64,000 nt of DNA, taken from Gossypium raimondii. Taxonomy: Eukaryota > Streptophyta > Magnoliopsida > Malvales > Malvaceae. Within the stretch, counting starts at the first letter, position 1, and every line of letters begins with the position of its first letter. Shown in pieces: positions 43,308 through 55,012 of this stretch. The position numbers were made by a program, and so were the translations under genes. Where the stretch lies: contig NC_068566.1 in assembly GCF_025698545.1 (NCBI RefSeq), positions 3,455,362-3,519,361 on the forward strand, given 5' to 3'. Below the pieces are notes generated by a model, which ran no database searches, was not told the DNA's origin, and saw only the letters and a list, made by a program, of their open reading frames with translations.

Positions 43308-44088
43308 TCAAATCCTTCTTCCTCCATCGACATCACTTGTTCGTAAAGTCATCTTTGTCTTGTCGGCGATAAATTGTTTCAAAGCATTAGCAATTTCGCC
43401 AAGTTGCTCACCCACAATTTTAATTTGTTCATCAACGAGACTTTCTTGACCACTTTTTCTTTTACGTTTGGATGTGCCAGATGAAGATATATTTGTTCTT
43501 ACCTCTTCAGCCTCTTCATTGTCGCAGATCTCAGTGCATTGAATCTTCATTACCATCATCCAAATCTATGTCAAGAAATGTTCGGCAAAACTCCCATTGC
43601 CATATCTTTGCCAACAACCACGACCATTTCATCATAATGATCAATGCTTTTATTCAAAATGGTTCATACTTCTTGTGTGCTTGTTGGATATTATACACAA
43701 TTAGAATAACAAGTAAAAAACAATTGAAATATTCTTAACATATATATACATATATTACCATCACTGTTGCATCGTATGTCGCTCTATCACATGTGATCAT
43801 TTTCATGTTATCATCCCATCCAAAACCACTTTCAACTCGAATTTTGCATATAATCTGCCACTGGTTTTTTACTGTCCTCAAATGATTTTCCACATGCTTC
43901 GTATCGCATTGGACTTGGAATCTAGAAGAAATGGTTTCGGCAACTCGATTAATAGAAACTGATTTGAAAGTATTAGAAGGCTTATTTCCTTTTCGAGCCT
44001 CCTCTGCTAGAATTTCAAGGAAAACATGTTCCATCGGTTTTGTCCACCTGAATTGTTTGGAGGTCCCTTCTGTGTTGCCCTTACCCAT
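43308..44088 (-). pseudogene. Myb/SANT-like DNA-binding protein of the Harbinger element
   Basis: The first exon starts MGKGNTEGTSKQFRWTKPM at 44088. It has the Myb/SANT-like core with WTKPMEHVFLEILAEEARKG and NQWQIICKIRVESGFGWDD, ending in YDATVM before a GT donor near 43759. The downstream part reads AHKKYEPF and later NEEAEEVRTNISSSGTSKRK and VGEQLGEIANALKQFIADK. Single-base losses break the frame, one right after KYEPF (TTTT where five T are expected) and at least one more near 43570. This is the second ORF that Harbinger elements need for nuclear import and end binding. It is dead as written. Confidence 0.8.
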
Positions 44089-44330
44089 TCTACATTAAAT
44101 AATTGTCATTGTCAATAATTTCAATATCCAACAAGCTTAAAACATAATAATCAATTCAATATCCAACAATGTTAAAACATAATCAATATCTAACAAATTC
44201 AAGACATATATCAAAATCCAACAATCTAAAATTTGACAATGTTATTATCCAACCAACATTTACAAAAAAAAAAAAACAACATCAGTCTAAAACATACATA
44301 ACATAGAAATAATAACCCTAAGCCCTAAAT

Positions 44331-45578
44331 CTACCTAATATTTCTAGCCATATAATCAGTCCACATAGTTTCTGCAATCTCATCTCTCTTAGCAGACCAT
44401 TCTCTTGCTTCTTGTCTTTCTTCTCGCTCCGTGAGAGTTTGTATTATCGAATCAAACTCAGACTCCTCGTATAATCCTTGATTAAGTAAATCACTAAGAT
44501 CAACTCCCATTATATGATTATGAATGATACAACAAGCCAAAACTATATCTACTTGAGTTTGAAAATTCCAAAATGGTTCAGCATCTAATACACGAAACCG
44601 TTTCTTCAAAATCCCAAAAACACGTTCAACAGTGATCCGTAATGATGAATGTCGAAGATTAAAGAGTTCCTTTGCATTTTCAGGCCCTTCAGCACCAAAC
44701 TCTTTTAAATGATATCGGACACCACGATATGGGGTAATACATCCAATTCGGATGCCATATCCAAGATCGAGAAGATAATATTTACCTACAATTTTACAAT
44801 ACGTAATTAATACTGATAAACTATGAGCTTACTGGAACTATTTGTGATAAATATTACCTTCTGGAATTCTTAATCCTCTTGGGCGTGAAAGTGCATCACT
44901 TAAAATACGAGAATCATGTGCACTACCTTCCCAACCAGCTAGAACATAGGCAAATTTCAAATCAAATGTAATGGTAGCCAATACATTTTGTGTCGTCCCC
45001 CCTTTTCGGCTACGAAATCTTCCTTGCATGCTAAGTGGAACGGATGCATGAATATGAGTTCCATCTAATGCTCTAATACAATCTTTAAAATAAGGATAAA
45101 ACCTTGGATTGTTTCTAATTTCACTAGGAGTTGACTCATCAGGTAATCTAATAACTAGTCTATACAATTTCAAAATAGCTCTCAATACAACCCTAAAGTA
45201 ATGGTGAACTGTTTGAATTGATCTATAATATCTAGATCCAATCACTCGAAACCTTACATTATGACCAATTATATGTAAAAATATAACTACTTACTCCCTA
45301 ATATCGACAGATTTAGACGATTGTAACAAATTATTCGTACTAAGAATATCATATAAATTAAAAAAGGCGATCGGTCTCATCCTTATTATATCAATGCAAT
45401 GTTGGTAACCACTATATAAAATACTATTAATATAGTTTTCTCTTTCATAATCTCGATTCACACGAGGGCGAGAAGCAATTTCCTTCCTAGTTTCTAATTT
45501 TTTAATCCAAAGAGCCCCAAAAGCTAAAACTGAAGCCACAACTCCGGCAATTGCCATTTGATTTTGATTACGATCCAT
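44331..45578 (-). pseudogene. HARBI1-type Harbinger transposase, one premature stop
   Basis: Starts MDRNQNQMAIAGVVASVLAF at 45578. A TAA stop follows VDIRE near 45290 where the same frame continues VVIFLHIIGHNVRFRVIGS; a CAA to TAA change would explain it. The rest shows the DDE nuclease: first Asp in CIRALDGTHIHASV, second Asp in WEGSAHDSRILSDALS, Glu in TVERVFGILKKRFRVL. A short GT-AG intron at about 44785-44860 joins IPEG to KYYLLDLGYGIRIG. The protein ends MWTDYMARNIR. Apart from the stop the frame is nearly intact, so inactivation looks fairly recent. Catalysis would be DNA cleavage and strand transfer at the element ends. Confidence 0.88.
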
Positions 45579-45599
45579 CTACACAAAATAATGCCACAC

Positions 45600-47121
45600 A
45601 AATATATGATCACTACTACAAAAGATACAAGATTTTCATAAGATCACATAAAGTTACCATGACTAAAAAGTGCATACATACATATCAAGCTAATTATAAT
45701 TGCCCAATAATAATTTTTTAAAGTAGCACTTAAATATTGATCATAGTTAATACAATACTTCAATTGGTGCAAGAGTTTGTTATATATTATTAAGTTACCA
45801 ATACATACATATATTGATCATGTATTTATAAAGAGTTTTAAATTATAATATGTTTCATGTATTAAAGTTACCATGACTTAAAATATCTTTCATGTATTTG
45901 TTATATATTGATCATAGTTAATAATATGTTTTATAAAGTTACCATGACTTAAAATATATTGATCATGATTTTATAAAGTTACCATGACTTAAAATATATT
46001 GCCCAAAAGCTATAAATGTTGATGCCTCTTTTTTAAAATATAAAAGAGTTTTAAATACTTCAATTGCTATCAAGTGTGTTTTCTTTTTTATTTCAATATA
46101 AACAAAAAATTTGACAATGTTATAAATTTTTTATTTCTATTTTTATAATTTTTAAATTATAAATTGATTACTTTTATAAAAATAAATAATGTTTAAGTGC
46201 CTTGCTACAATTGCTATATATACAGTTAAAATTTGGACATAATTAACAAAAATATCGGTCTTATCATAAATATAATGACTCATCAACGCCATTTCCCAAC
46301 AAATTACGAAAAAATGTAAATCAATAATAAACCATACCCAAACACATCCAACAACCATTTAATTCACTTATCATAAATCAAGCACACCACAAACCTCTTA
46401 TGAAAATATCGACCAAGGCCACCAACACGAGTACGAATCTTTGAGGTAGAGGCTAGGACAAGAAGAACTATACAATTGGAGGTCAAGCATACAAAGAAAT
46501 TAGAACCGTTAGGAGCAATAAAAATAGAAGCTAAGACAACATCGGTCTTGCCATCATCAATAAACATAATCAAAATCCAAATCAATAAACATACAAAATT
46601 GGGTCATCTTCAACAGTTTATTTTAACACAATTACATCCAACTTGTATAAATTAAAGACAACATCACATGTTTTATCTTTTCACTTCTATAATAATTAAA
46701 TTTATATCGATATTAATTAAAAACTCCAACATTTCATCCATAATTCCGATATAATATTTAATCATCCTCAACAACTCTCATTACCATATTAACAATAATC
46801 AGAGAATTATGAGCTAAAAACATGTGAACTTCGCTCGTGTGAATGGAAGTAAAAAGAAAATACTTATTCATAATTTATGATTAGTTTCTTTAAAAAGAAT
46901 TAACTTATTTTTAAAGGCAATTATTATATAAAATATCCAAAAGCCGTAGCAGATATCTACATATAATTCAAACGATTTGTCAAAACATACTAACCCAATG
47001 GAGGAAAAATACATAAAAATGAAACTCTAATATATTTATAATTTAGTTTTCAAAACAACCTTTATTCATTTATTTTTCTTTAATTCCCACCTTTATTTCA
47101 TGTTTCTTTAACCCAAATTCG
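45600..47121. other. Non-coding part of the Harbinger element
   Basis: AT-rich DNA upstream of the transposase, with repeated TAAAGTTACCATGACTTAAA motifs at about 45865, 45935 and 45975. No ORF of substance. Confidence 0.45.
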
Positions 47122-47494
47122 ATGTGTTTAATTCAGTTGATTATGCAGAGGAGAAGAGTTCAAAGAAGCACCAAATTTACAAAGAAGGAATTCCGTGCTA
47201 TGTTAGATGGTTTAGATGAAGAAGACAACTTAGAAGAAGGTGGTCAAGCAACAGAGAAGAAAAGGCGTTTATCTATGCATCAAGTTAAGGCTTTAGAGAA
47301 GAATTTCGATGTGGAAACAAGTTAGAACCAGAGAGAAAAGTGAAGTTAGTGAAGAATTGGGGTTCTGACCAAGGCAAGTGGCTATTTGGTTCCAAAACCG
47401 ACGTGCTCGTTGGAAGACCAAGGTGTTGGAGAAAGATTATGCAATGCTTAAAGCTAATAGAGAGAAGGAACCTCTTTGGAAGTCTTTTTCCTAA
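47122..47494 (+). pseudogene. HD-Zip class I homeobox gene fragment (captured)
   Basis: Reads FTKKEFRAMLDGLDEEDN, then EKKRRLSMHQVKALEKNFDV, the start of a class I HD-Zip homeodomain. A one-base loss at about 47320 shifts the frame. The next frame gives KLEPERKVKLVK. After a further one-base loss and a stop it reads [20 protein letters not shown], then [12 protein letters not shown], the recognition helix and start of the leucine zipper. It ends in KEPLWKSFS and a stop. The pre-homeodomain sequence resembles the ATHB5/6/16 group. Only one contiguous exon-like piece is present. It lies inside the Harbinger element, so it was captured or inserted there. It cannot make a DNA-binding protein as written. 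Confidence 0.85.
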
Positions 47495-47516
47495 ATTGTT
47501 CATCCCCCTGCTATAG

Positions 47517-48090
47517 ATTAGCGAACAGGCGAACCACGAGCCTGCACTTGATCTAAAGCAATGATCCGAGCTATCCCATAGATCTGGAGTGAAAAGAAAG
47601 AGTAGAGAGAAAGAAAACCGAAGCTATCTCCTATAACAACGAAAGTTGGAGTAGCAGGATTCACATATATACCAGTGTATGTGAGAGTTATTGAATTATT
47701 CACACCTATAAAATGATTTGGGTGATTTGGGTGATCCACGACTGCAGACAGGATCAAGTCAGAGACCTATTCCGTATGAGCTAGGTAGCCAATGAAATGA
47801 GCTACCCATTGAGAGAGCTTAAACCGATGTCCCTTGCCAGCCTGTAGCTAAGAGTAGCTTCTCTACCGCACCTCCAAAAGCGGGTATAACCTTACTAAAA
47901 GTGGGGCTTCACCGCTAGCAAGAACTTTTGTCCCGAAATACAATCTCAATTCCAATCTTTCTTTCAAGCTCACCTTCCCGACACCAAGAGGAAAGGTCGA
48001 TTCAAGCGTAAAGCAAACCGAACCAAAAGAAGAAGGAAAGGAGTGTATAATCATGTCGTAGTAGCACAAAGCAAACAAGAACAGTCAAAA
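47517..48090. other. GC-richer segment, possibly of mitochondrial origin
   Basis: This stretch has distinctly higher GC content than everything around it, and wording typical of plant mitochondrial intergenic DNA (GAGCTAGGTAGCCAATGAAA, CTTCTCTACCGCACCTCC). A 79-codon minus-strand ORF (47757-47518) has no family I recognise. I could not tie it to a named mitochondrial gene. An unknown repeat is the alternative. Confidence 0.3.
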
Positions 48091-48546
48091 CCAACAATGT
48101 AGCACAAACAATCCAACAAAACAACCAATAACAGTTTAATTACACATGCAGTTCAAAAACCAAATAAAACCATTTTCGACATTGAAATGTAAAATTTCCC
48201 ACGAAATGAAATAGAAAATACAAACCCAAAGATGTCTTACAGAAATTTCCCACAGATCCGATGAAATGGTGGTGGAGAGAACGTATTGTGGGGAAAATCA
48301 ATGACAGATCTTGTGGGGTTTGGAAATGGAAGGAAATGAAGGAATGAAGGTATTAGAAGTTGGAGAGAAAATGGAAAATGTCTTACTGAAATGAAGGGCG
48401 TAAGACATTTTCCCCAATTTTGTAATAGGTTTTCCCGTGTCTTGGAATTGATTTTACAAAAGTAAAATATTTTCCTGCTATCAAACACTGGAAAACATGT
48501 AAAACCAATTCCGGAATTGGTTTTCCCCCTATCAAACACAGCCTTT

Positions 48547-49239
48547 ATTTTAGTATTGTTTGATAAGCTAAAAAAATTGTTGAATTTAATTTAAAAAAAC
48601 ATTTTAAACTATGTCTCTATTAAAATGCACCTATTATTAAAGTTAATATAATAACTGACTTTATTCAAGTTAATTTTTATATAAAAATTAAGTTATATAA
48701 AGAAGTAATTTTAGAAAGTAATTTATGCTTTTAAAAGATAAAAGTCTTTTTAGAAAAATTGACTTTTTTCATTGACCAAATTATTTTTATGATACAAATA
48801 CAGAAAAAATAAAAATAATTATCCTAAATCATTTTATGTGAAACAAACATATCCTAATTTAGTATTAAAATGATGTTATCTATCTCAATAATTAGTATTA
48901 TTATTTTATAATCACATGGTAATAAATAATATATTAAATATTTTATTTCAATTTAGTAATATAATAAATATATTTACCCTAATTTAATATATATTATAGA
49001 TGAAAGATATATGTAAATGTTTATAAATAGATAGATTATAAATTAAATAATTATAAATAAACGATGATCATGGACGGATCAAAATAATCATTGATTCAAC
49101 AACACTACATCAACGGCCAGGATTCCTTGATCCTGATCCATTACACAAACCTCCAATTTCCCAAATAACCCCCGTATCTTAAACGGGCATAAAACAGCAA
49201 TAACACAAAACCTCTATTCCCTTTTTCGTCATTTCAGTC
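48547..49239. other. AT-rich spacer and RMD5 promoter region
   Basis: No ORF of note. The last 150 bases, from about 49090, become GC- and CT-richer and probably contain the promoter of the RMD5 gene downstream. Confidence 0.4.
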
Positions 49240-49805
49240 CTCAAAATCATCCCCTTTCTTCTCCTTTCTTCTTCCTACTCCCCACCCCCACCGAGATTTC
49301 GCCCTCGCTGATTCTCTACACCGCAAATCCGTACGCTCTTCCCTTTTTTCATTTTATTTCCTTTTGAAAAATAAATTTTAAAATCTATATTCAAATCTTA
49401 ATTCTTTTTATTCTAATATAAATTATTTAATTTCTTGTTTATTTTCGTCTTCAATTTCGTGTATGTATATAAAATGATTATGGATTTCTTTTTATTTTTA
49501 AATTTTTTATCTTTGGTGCTTTAGTTTCAGTAATTGATTTGCAGTTCTTATTAATTTCAATGGTGTTTTTAATTGCCTGTTCCTTCGATTAATTTGTTTG
49601 ATTTAGTTAAGGTTTGATCTCTTTTATGTTATAAGTTTCGATAATTATGCGATTTAAGTTATTAACGGACCTTTCTAGTCTTAGATATCTTGTATTGTAA
49701 AGTTGAATTTGTAATTGTAACTACGAATTTTGCATTGAATGAGATCCATCTTATAATTTTCATTTCAATTCGAACACTGAATGTTGATTATTCATTTTGT
49801 TGCAG

Positions 49806-49848
49806 GAATCATTTCAGCTTTTACCGTACACGCCGAAGCTTTTGGATG
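49806..49848 (+). other. RMD5: Putative non-coding exon of the RMD5 gene
   Basis: A TTGCAG acceptor before 49806 and a GGTAATTT donor after 49848 bound 43 bases. A first UTR exon probably ends at 49330 (AATCC|GTACGC), and the coding exon starts at 51569 after TTTGCAG. If this exon is used, its last bases ATG join to GTGCTTCTCTGA, a four-codon upstream ORF across the splice junction. Inferred from splice signals only. Confidence 0.45.
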
Positions 49849-51625
49849 GTAATTTGATATTAATCTCTTTTCACTTAGTTACTTAGAAAAGTTTTTATTT
49901 TCTCTCATGAATTCTATGGAAATGCCGATTCGAAACTGATTGTTGATATGGAGTTATAATTTTAAGTACTATAAGCTTTGTGTTTTTGTAATTCTTATAT
50001 CCAATTGAAACTTTTATATCATTCTTTAAAGTGGATATCGATTTGTTAATCTGAGAATCAGATTGATTATGTCCTGTTCTTTGCCTAGGGCTTCCTTTAA
50101 ATGTCAAGATCATTCGTATAGAACATATGTCATGGTTGTGCATTTCCCTTTTGCTTACTGTAATAACAAGAATATTAACTTTGAAAAATTACCTTTTGTC
50201 TTATTTATATGTAGTATTGACTATACCATGCTTATGGAAGGTGGTAAATAAACTCAGCTTGAATGAACAGCTTTTATTCATGTTTGCTAGTTTATTTTTA
50301 AGTTTGATTGTGTTTGTTAAGAATTCCAAAGTTGCATTTGTGTTTGTATGTTTGTGTTCATTCGTTTAAATAAATGAACTTATTCGTGAACTTAATATAG
50401 TTGAATATGTCGACAAACAATTAAAAATCTGTTCATGAATAGTAAACCGACAAACCATAAATAATATTTCTTATTATTTAGATATGAAATAATCAAATAT
50501 AAATATTATTTATTTTATTATAATCAACAATAAACAAGTTCTAAATGAACATAAATGAACTGAACACGTCTTGTTCGTGTTTGGTTAGTTTAGTAAACAA
50601 GCCTCAAAATCTAGTTATGTTTTTGTTTATTTAGTTTGTTAAATGAACATAAGTGAACTGTTAATCAAAAGCGTTATTCATTTACAACCCTAGTTAACAC
50701 TATGGTCTCAGTAAGGCGACTAATAGTTTAGTTTGTCTTTTGTAGATGCTATTCACGTCTTTGCTCTCCTTTCCCTCGCTTGACATTAGCATTTTGTATT
50801 GAATCAAATCTTCTCACTGGGCTATTTCTAAATTGTTATGTTTCCAGACCACCTTAAATGTGTTTTCCTTCTGTTTATACTCAATGTTTGCAACCTCTAT
50901 CTTCTCCTTTATACTCAAAATTTTAAATCTTATCTTTATTTGTCAATGCAGCATTGTTAACTCTACCTTTACTTGTTCAATCCTGTAATACATTGTTCAT
51001 CTTATTTACATCTAGCAGAATTTCCCCTTTGTTTGAACAGAATTTGTGGTTACACTAGACTTCCAATGTATCTGGTAATCTTTTAATCAGGATGTATTGG
51101 CCTGCTTGTGCATCATCTAGAATTGATTCAAGTACTTAATTGATGCGAGCTGTTTCTTTGTGCTAAAGCTGTGTCTGGTTTCTTAGAAAAAGATGTTTAA
51201 ATTAATAGACTAAGAACTGTTCAAGGCTTTGTAGACTATTCGTATTGTTATCAAACTTTTCTTTTCTTTTCTTTTTCTCTTATTTGAATCTAGATGGCAA
51301 GTGAGCATCTGAGGTCATTGTTTGCTAATTTGTTGTAATCATGTTTTCTCTAGCATTCTTATAATCTAACGCAAACCTGATATTTCAAACATAGGTTTAA
51401 ATTGAATGGACTATAGATGCTATATCTGCAGCCTGTGACCAACCATTAACTATCTGCTCCAGATCTGAGGTCTTGGTACTTTTTGTTTGTGTGTTTGTGA
51501 GTTCCCGCATATAAGTTCTTTGAAAGTAAATATTAACTTATACGAATTCTTTATTGCATTCTTTGCAGGTGCTTCTCTGACAAAATATTCTAATATAAGG
51601 ACTGATACTGTGAATGAGATTGACA

Positions 51626-52771
51626 ATGGAGTTGAATAACCTGAAGGATGCATTTGATCGTGTAGCAAAGAAGCAAAAGCTGTCCTGCTCTAAAGTGCAG
51701 GAAGTTATGGATCAGATCGTACAAGAAATCGAGAAGGCAATAGAGATGATGCAGTCGACCACCCTTGACCATAAATCTATACTTGCTGAACTGAAGAAAA
51801 AGTTGCATGAAATTGCTCCACTTGCTCAGCTAGAAGGCACACAGAAGGAACTCAACATTGCATTGAGCAAGTATCCAAAAGCTCTTGAGAAAACCCTTAA
51901 TCCTGATATATCCAAGGCTTATCGAAATATCGAGTTTGATTCTCATACAGTTAACCAAATAATTGCCAGCCATTTCTATCGGCAGGGCATGTTTGATGTT
52001 GGTGATTGTTTTATAACTGAAGCTGGGGAAGCAGAAGCTGCTGCTGCTATGAGATCGCTTTTTCAAGAAATGTATCAAATACTTGAAGCCATGAAGAGTA
52101 GGAACCTAGAGCCTGCCCTGAAATGGGCAGCCGCAAACTCCGATAATCTGAAAGAAAATGGTTCGGACCTCCTGTTGGGACTCCATCAGTTGCAGTTTGT
52201 GAAAATACTACAGAAGGGAAGCAGAGAAGAAGCACTCAAGTATGCAAGAACTAACTTCGTTCCTTTTGCAGGAAACCATATGGCCGAGATCCAGAAACTC
52301 ATGGGGTGTCTCTTGTATTCCGATAGACTTAGTGAGTCCCCATATGCTCATTTATTATCACCAACCAATTGGGATATAGTGGCTGAAGAGCTCACTCGAC
52401 AGTTCTGCAACTTACTGGGGCAGTCATATCAGAGCCCATTGAGTGTGACAATAGCAGCAGGTGTGCAAGGTCTACCACCACTTTTAAAGTTTATGACAGT
52501 TATGGCTGGGAAGAAGCAAGAATGGCAATCAATGAAGCAGTTGCCCGTGCCAGTGGAGTTAGATAAAGAGTTCCAATTTCATTCTATATTCGTGTGTCCC
52601 GTGTCTAAGGAGCAATCGACCGAAGATAACCCGCCGATGCTGATGTCGTGTGGTCATGTGCTCTGCAAACAATCCATCAACAAGATGTCGAAGAATGGAT
52701 CGAAAACTTTCAAGTGCCCGTACTGCCCATCCGATGTCGATGCGCCCCGGTGCAGACAGCTGAATTTCTGA
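51626..52771 (+). CDS. RMD5: RMD5-type E3 ubiquitin ligase of the GID/CTLH complex
   Basis: A RING-bearing subunit of the multi-subunit GID/CTLH ubiquitin ligase, which in yeast degrades gluconeogenic enzymes. Single coding exon, 381 aa from the ATG at 51626 (MELNNLKDAFDRVAKKQKLS). An in-frame ATG at 51614 would add four residues, but the shorter start matches the family. In order: an N-terminal helical region; a LisH-like NQIIASHFYRQGMFDVGDCF; a CTLH/CRA region with YQILEAMKSRNLEPALKWAA and later ELTRQFCNLLGQSYQSPLSV; and a C-terminal degenerate RING (GID-type) with FVCPVS, MLMSCGHVLCKQSINKMS and FKCPYCPSD. Ends RQLNF. Introns lie only in the 5' UTR, as the lack of upstream in-frame coding and the TTTGCAG acceptor at 51568 suggest. 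Intact. Confidence 0.95.
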   Translation: MELNNLKDAFDRVAKKQKLSCSKVQEVMDQIVQEIEKAIEMMQSTTLDHKSILAELKKKLHEIAPLAQLEGTQKELNIALSKYPKALEKTLNPDISKAYRNIEFDSHTVNQIIASHFYRQGMFDVGDCFITEAGEAEAAAAMRSLFQEMYQILEAMKSRNLEPALKWAAANSDNLKENGSDLLLGLHQLQFVKILQKGSREEALKYARTNFVPFAGNHMAEIQKLMGCLLYSDRLSESPYAHLLSPTNWDIVAEELTRQFCNLLGQSYQSPLSVTIAAGVQGLPPLLKFMTVMAGKKQEWQSMKQLPVPVELDKEFQFHSIFVCPVSKEQSTEDNPPMLMSCGHVLCKQSINKMSKNGSKTFKCPYCPSDVDAPRCRQLNF

Positions 52772-53310
52772 TTATGTTTACCCTAAAATGCAAATGGGGT
52801 TGTATTAAAAAAAAAAAAAAGCAGAACTGTTTCCTTTGGACTGAATCAAAAATTATGTCTAGAACTAGAAATTGTTTGTGGTGAGATGTTGACAAATGCT
52901 GGTCAGCAATGGTGTAGTGTTTATTGATGAACTACTTGTAAATAGAAACTCTTTCCTACATCCATGCATGTATTGGAAACCTAATTCGTGATTTCGGTTC
53001 AGCTGAATTTATTTTGATTTTTTAATACTATTTTCTAAAATTTTATAGTTTATACATGTCTAAAATAATATTTTATATAATGGTTTTTTTGAAAAAAAAC
53101 AATTATTTATATAATGTTTTAAAGTTATTTTATTTCAATTTTTTATTAATTTTAACATTAGGGATATTGGTGTTGTGGGCTTGGGTGTGATTTGCTCAAT
53201 GGGCTTTTGGTGAGCATCTCTATCCATTGGCCTTTTATCTTTGAAGATCTCTATTGGACATCCATGCTTATTGGGGCAACTATTGTTATCAATTAGGGAT
53301 ACAAGTTTAA

Positions 53311-53456
53311 GGGAGGGTTTGGATGAGTGATTTGAGTATGGTACATTTAATTTATATTTTGTCTCACGTTGTGGTATCGCTACAGTATTTAATCTCACTG
53401 TAACTGTTGTTTTTATAGTAATCATAAGTAGACACATCGCCCATCCAAACCCACCC
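53311..53456. mobile_element. Short MITE with CATCCAAAC ends, 146 bp
   Basis: Starts GGGAGGGTTTGGATGAGTG and ends GCCCATCCAAACCCACCC; the ends are inverted copies. TAA lies on both sides (53308-53310 and 53457-53459), a PIF/Harbinger-type duplication. Degraded relatives at 22311 and 13455. Confidence 0.88.
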
Positions 53457-54429
53457 TAAATATGAATCTATTTCAAATTTTATTATTTGAATATGGATTA
53501 ATTGAATTATTTGTCGAATATTTAAAATTTTAATTATTCATAATTAATTAATAAATAAATTCTAAAATTGAGCGGATGATAAATTCAGATTTTATCTAAA
53601 TATTAAACATATATCTAAATTATTGATGTTATATCGATCAACTCCAATTATTAAAATCGTTAATTTAACCAATAGATGACATGTCAAATTTTATGTGACA
53701 TAATTTAAAATAAAATTAAAAAAGAGTAAAATGTGTCGCATAACTTCTAAAAGTAAAAGGAAAAAGAGAAGAGTGGGTGATGAAGCTTTTGTAAAAGCTT
53801 GAAACTTCAAAACCAATTTTTACAATATAAGATTTGACATCTCATTTAATAGTTAAATGATTTTAATAATAGAAGAACATATTTTATATAACCTAAACTA
53901 TTTGGGGTGTAGTTAAAATCTTTTAAAATTTAGGGACTAATTTAAAATGAAAGTTATAATTTAAAGATAAATAAATGAAAGTGTACAAATAATATTAGAG
54001 AGCAAAATGTACTTTTCTATTTCCTATGGTTTGGTAGTACTAACAAAAGAAAGTAGAAAGAAATTAAAAGGTAAAGCACTCATCAATCAATTACCTCTAA
54101 AAGCTTATCATAGTTTTGCGCAATTTAAGGAAATGCCATCAAATACCCTTCAAAAACCAATGAAAGTGAAATAAAAGAAAATAAAAGCTTAAAAGATATT
54201 TTCAAAGGAAAAAAAACCACCTTTGAATTAGCACTTTTTAGTCTTAACAAGTATTGATGATATAAATCATTATTTCATTTTTTAATGTTTTATAGATATA
54301 TAATTTAACAACTAAAATGTAGAATTAAATTAATACTAACAGAAATAGATTAAAACTCAATATAAAACCCACACGCAATAATGGTGTGATTGGAGACCCA
54401 CACATAATAACTGTATATAGTAGAATTTG

Positions 54430-55012
54430 ACTATGAGTACTCAAGGGCTTAAGGCCTTAGTATGACACGTGGCAGGCTATTGGACAGTTTGTAGATGACT
54501 CTTTGATAAGAGCAGTCTGCATACAACCCACCACAACGAATAGCCCGTATCAACCCTTCGTGTGAGATGATTCGCAAGCAACCCAAAGCAAATCTTATTT
54601 GAGTCAACTTAAAGACGGCTTGCTACGCACCTTTTATGGGGACCACTCAAATATAATTGCCTCGTACGACCCTAACGATAAGAATGTTAGAGCAAGGCTA
54701 CATAGTACGCTCCTTGGCGACAACTTACCTGTAAAAACCCTGTCATCTGGTCAACCCGCACAACTTTGTAGGACATTTTGCTGTCTGCTATGTGGCACTA
54801 TGGGACAATGGATGACCTCCTATATAAGCCTAAGTGCACAAGTGACTGAGGATCGACTCCTTCTCCTCTGAAAACCCTACACATCAACCCTAGCTCTCCT
54901 CTTCTTGCTCGTTCTTCTTCTCCCATTCCTTACACTAGTTCTCCGCCTGTCATAAGTGAATTGATATTCCCTTTCACAGTTATCTCCTCCTTGTTGATGA
55001 CTCGTATCAACA
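54430..55012 (+). mobile_element. LTR-like segment with promoter-type features
   Basis: GC content rises for about 570 bp. The stretch contains a TATA-type motif (CTCCTATATAAGCCTAAG near 54820), a CT-rich leader after it, and ends ATGACTCGTATCAACA. This is the build of a solo LTR or short terminal-repeat element. The left end and target duplication could not be fixed. The 90-codon ORF (54599-54871) does not look like a protein gene. Confidence 0.4.

Larger units (their letters stand above)
42725..48543. mobile_element. PIF/Harbinger transposon, 5.8 kb, with foreign inserts
   Basis: The left end is GGGTCTGTTTGATTAGCGGT. The right end read inward is GGCTGTGTTTGATAGGGGGA. TTT lies on both sides (42722-42724, 48544-48546) as a possible 3-bp duplication. 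The subterminal DNA is full of GTAAAATGTTTTCC/GGAAAACA-type motifs. It encodes both proteins of the superfamily on the minus strand, a HARBI1-type transposase (44331-45578) and a Myb/SANT-like protein (43308-44088). Both are broken. The stretch 47122-48090 holds an HD-Zip gene fragment and an organelle-like segment that do not belong to a normal Harbinger element. Confidence 0.85.

Noticed and set aside
54599..54871. 90-codon ORF
   Set aside because: Falls inside the LTR-like segment and overlaps its TATA region; no protein signature.
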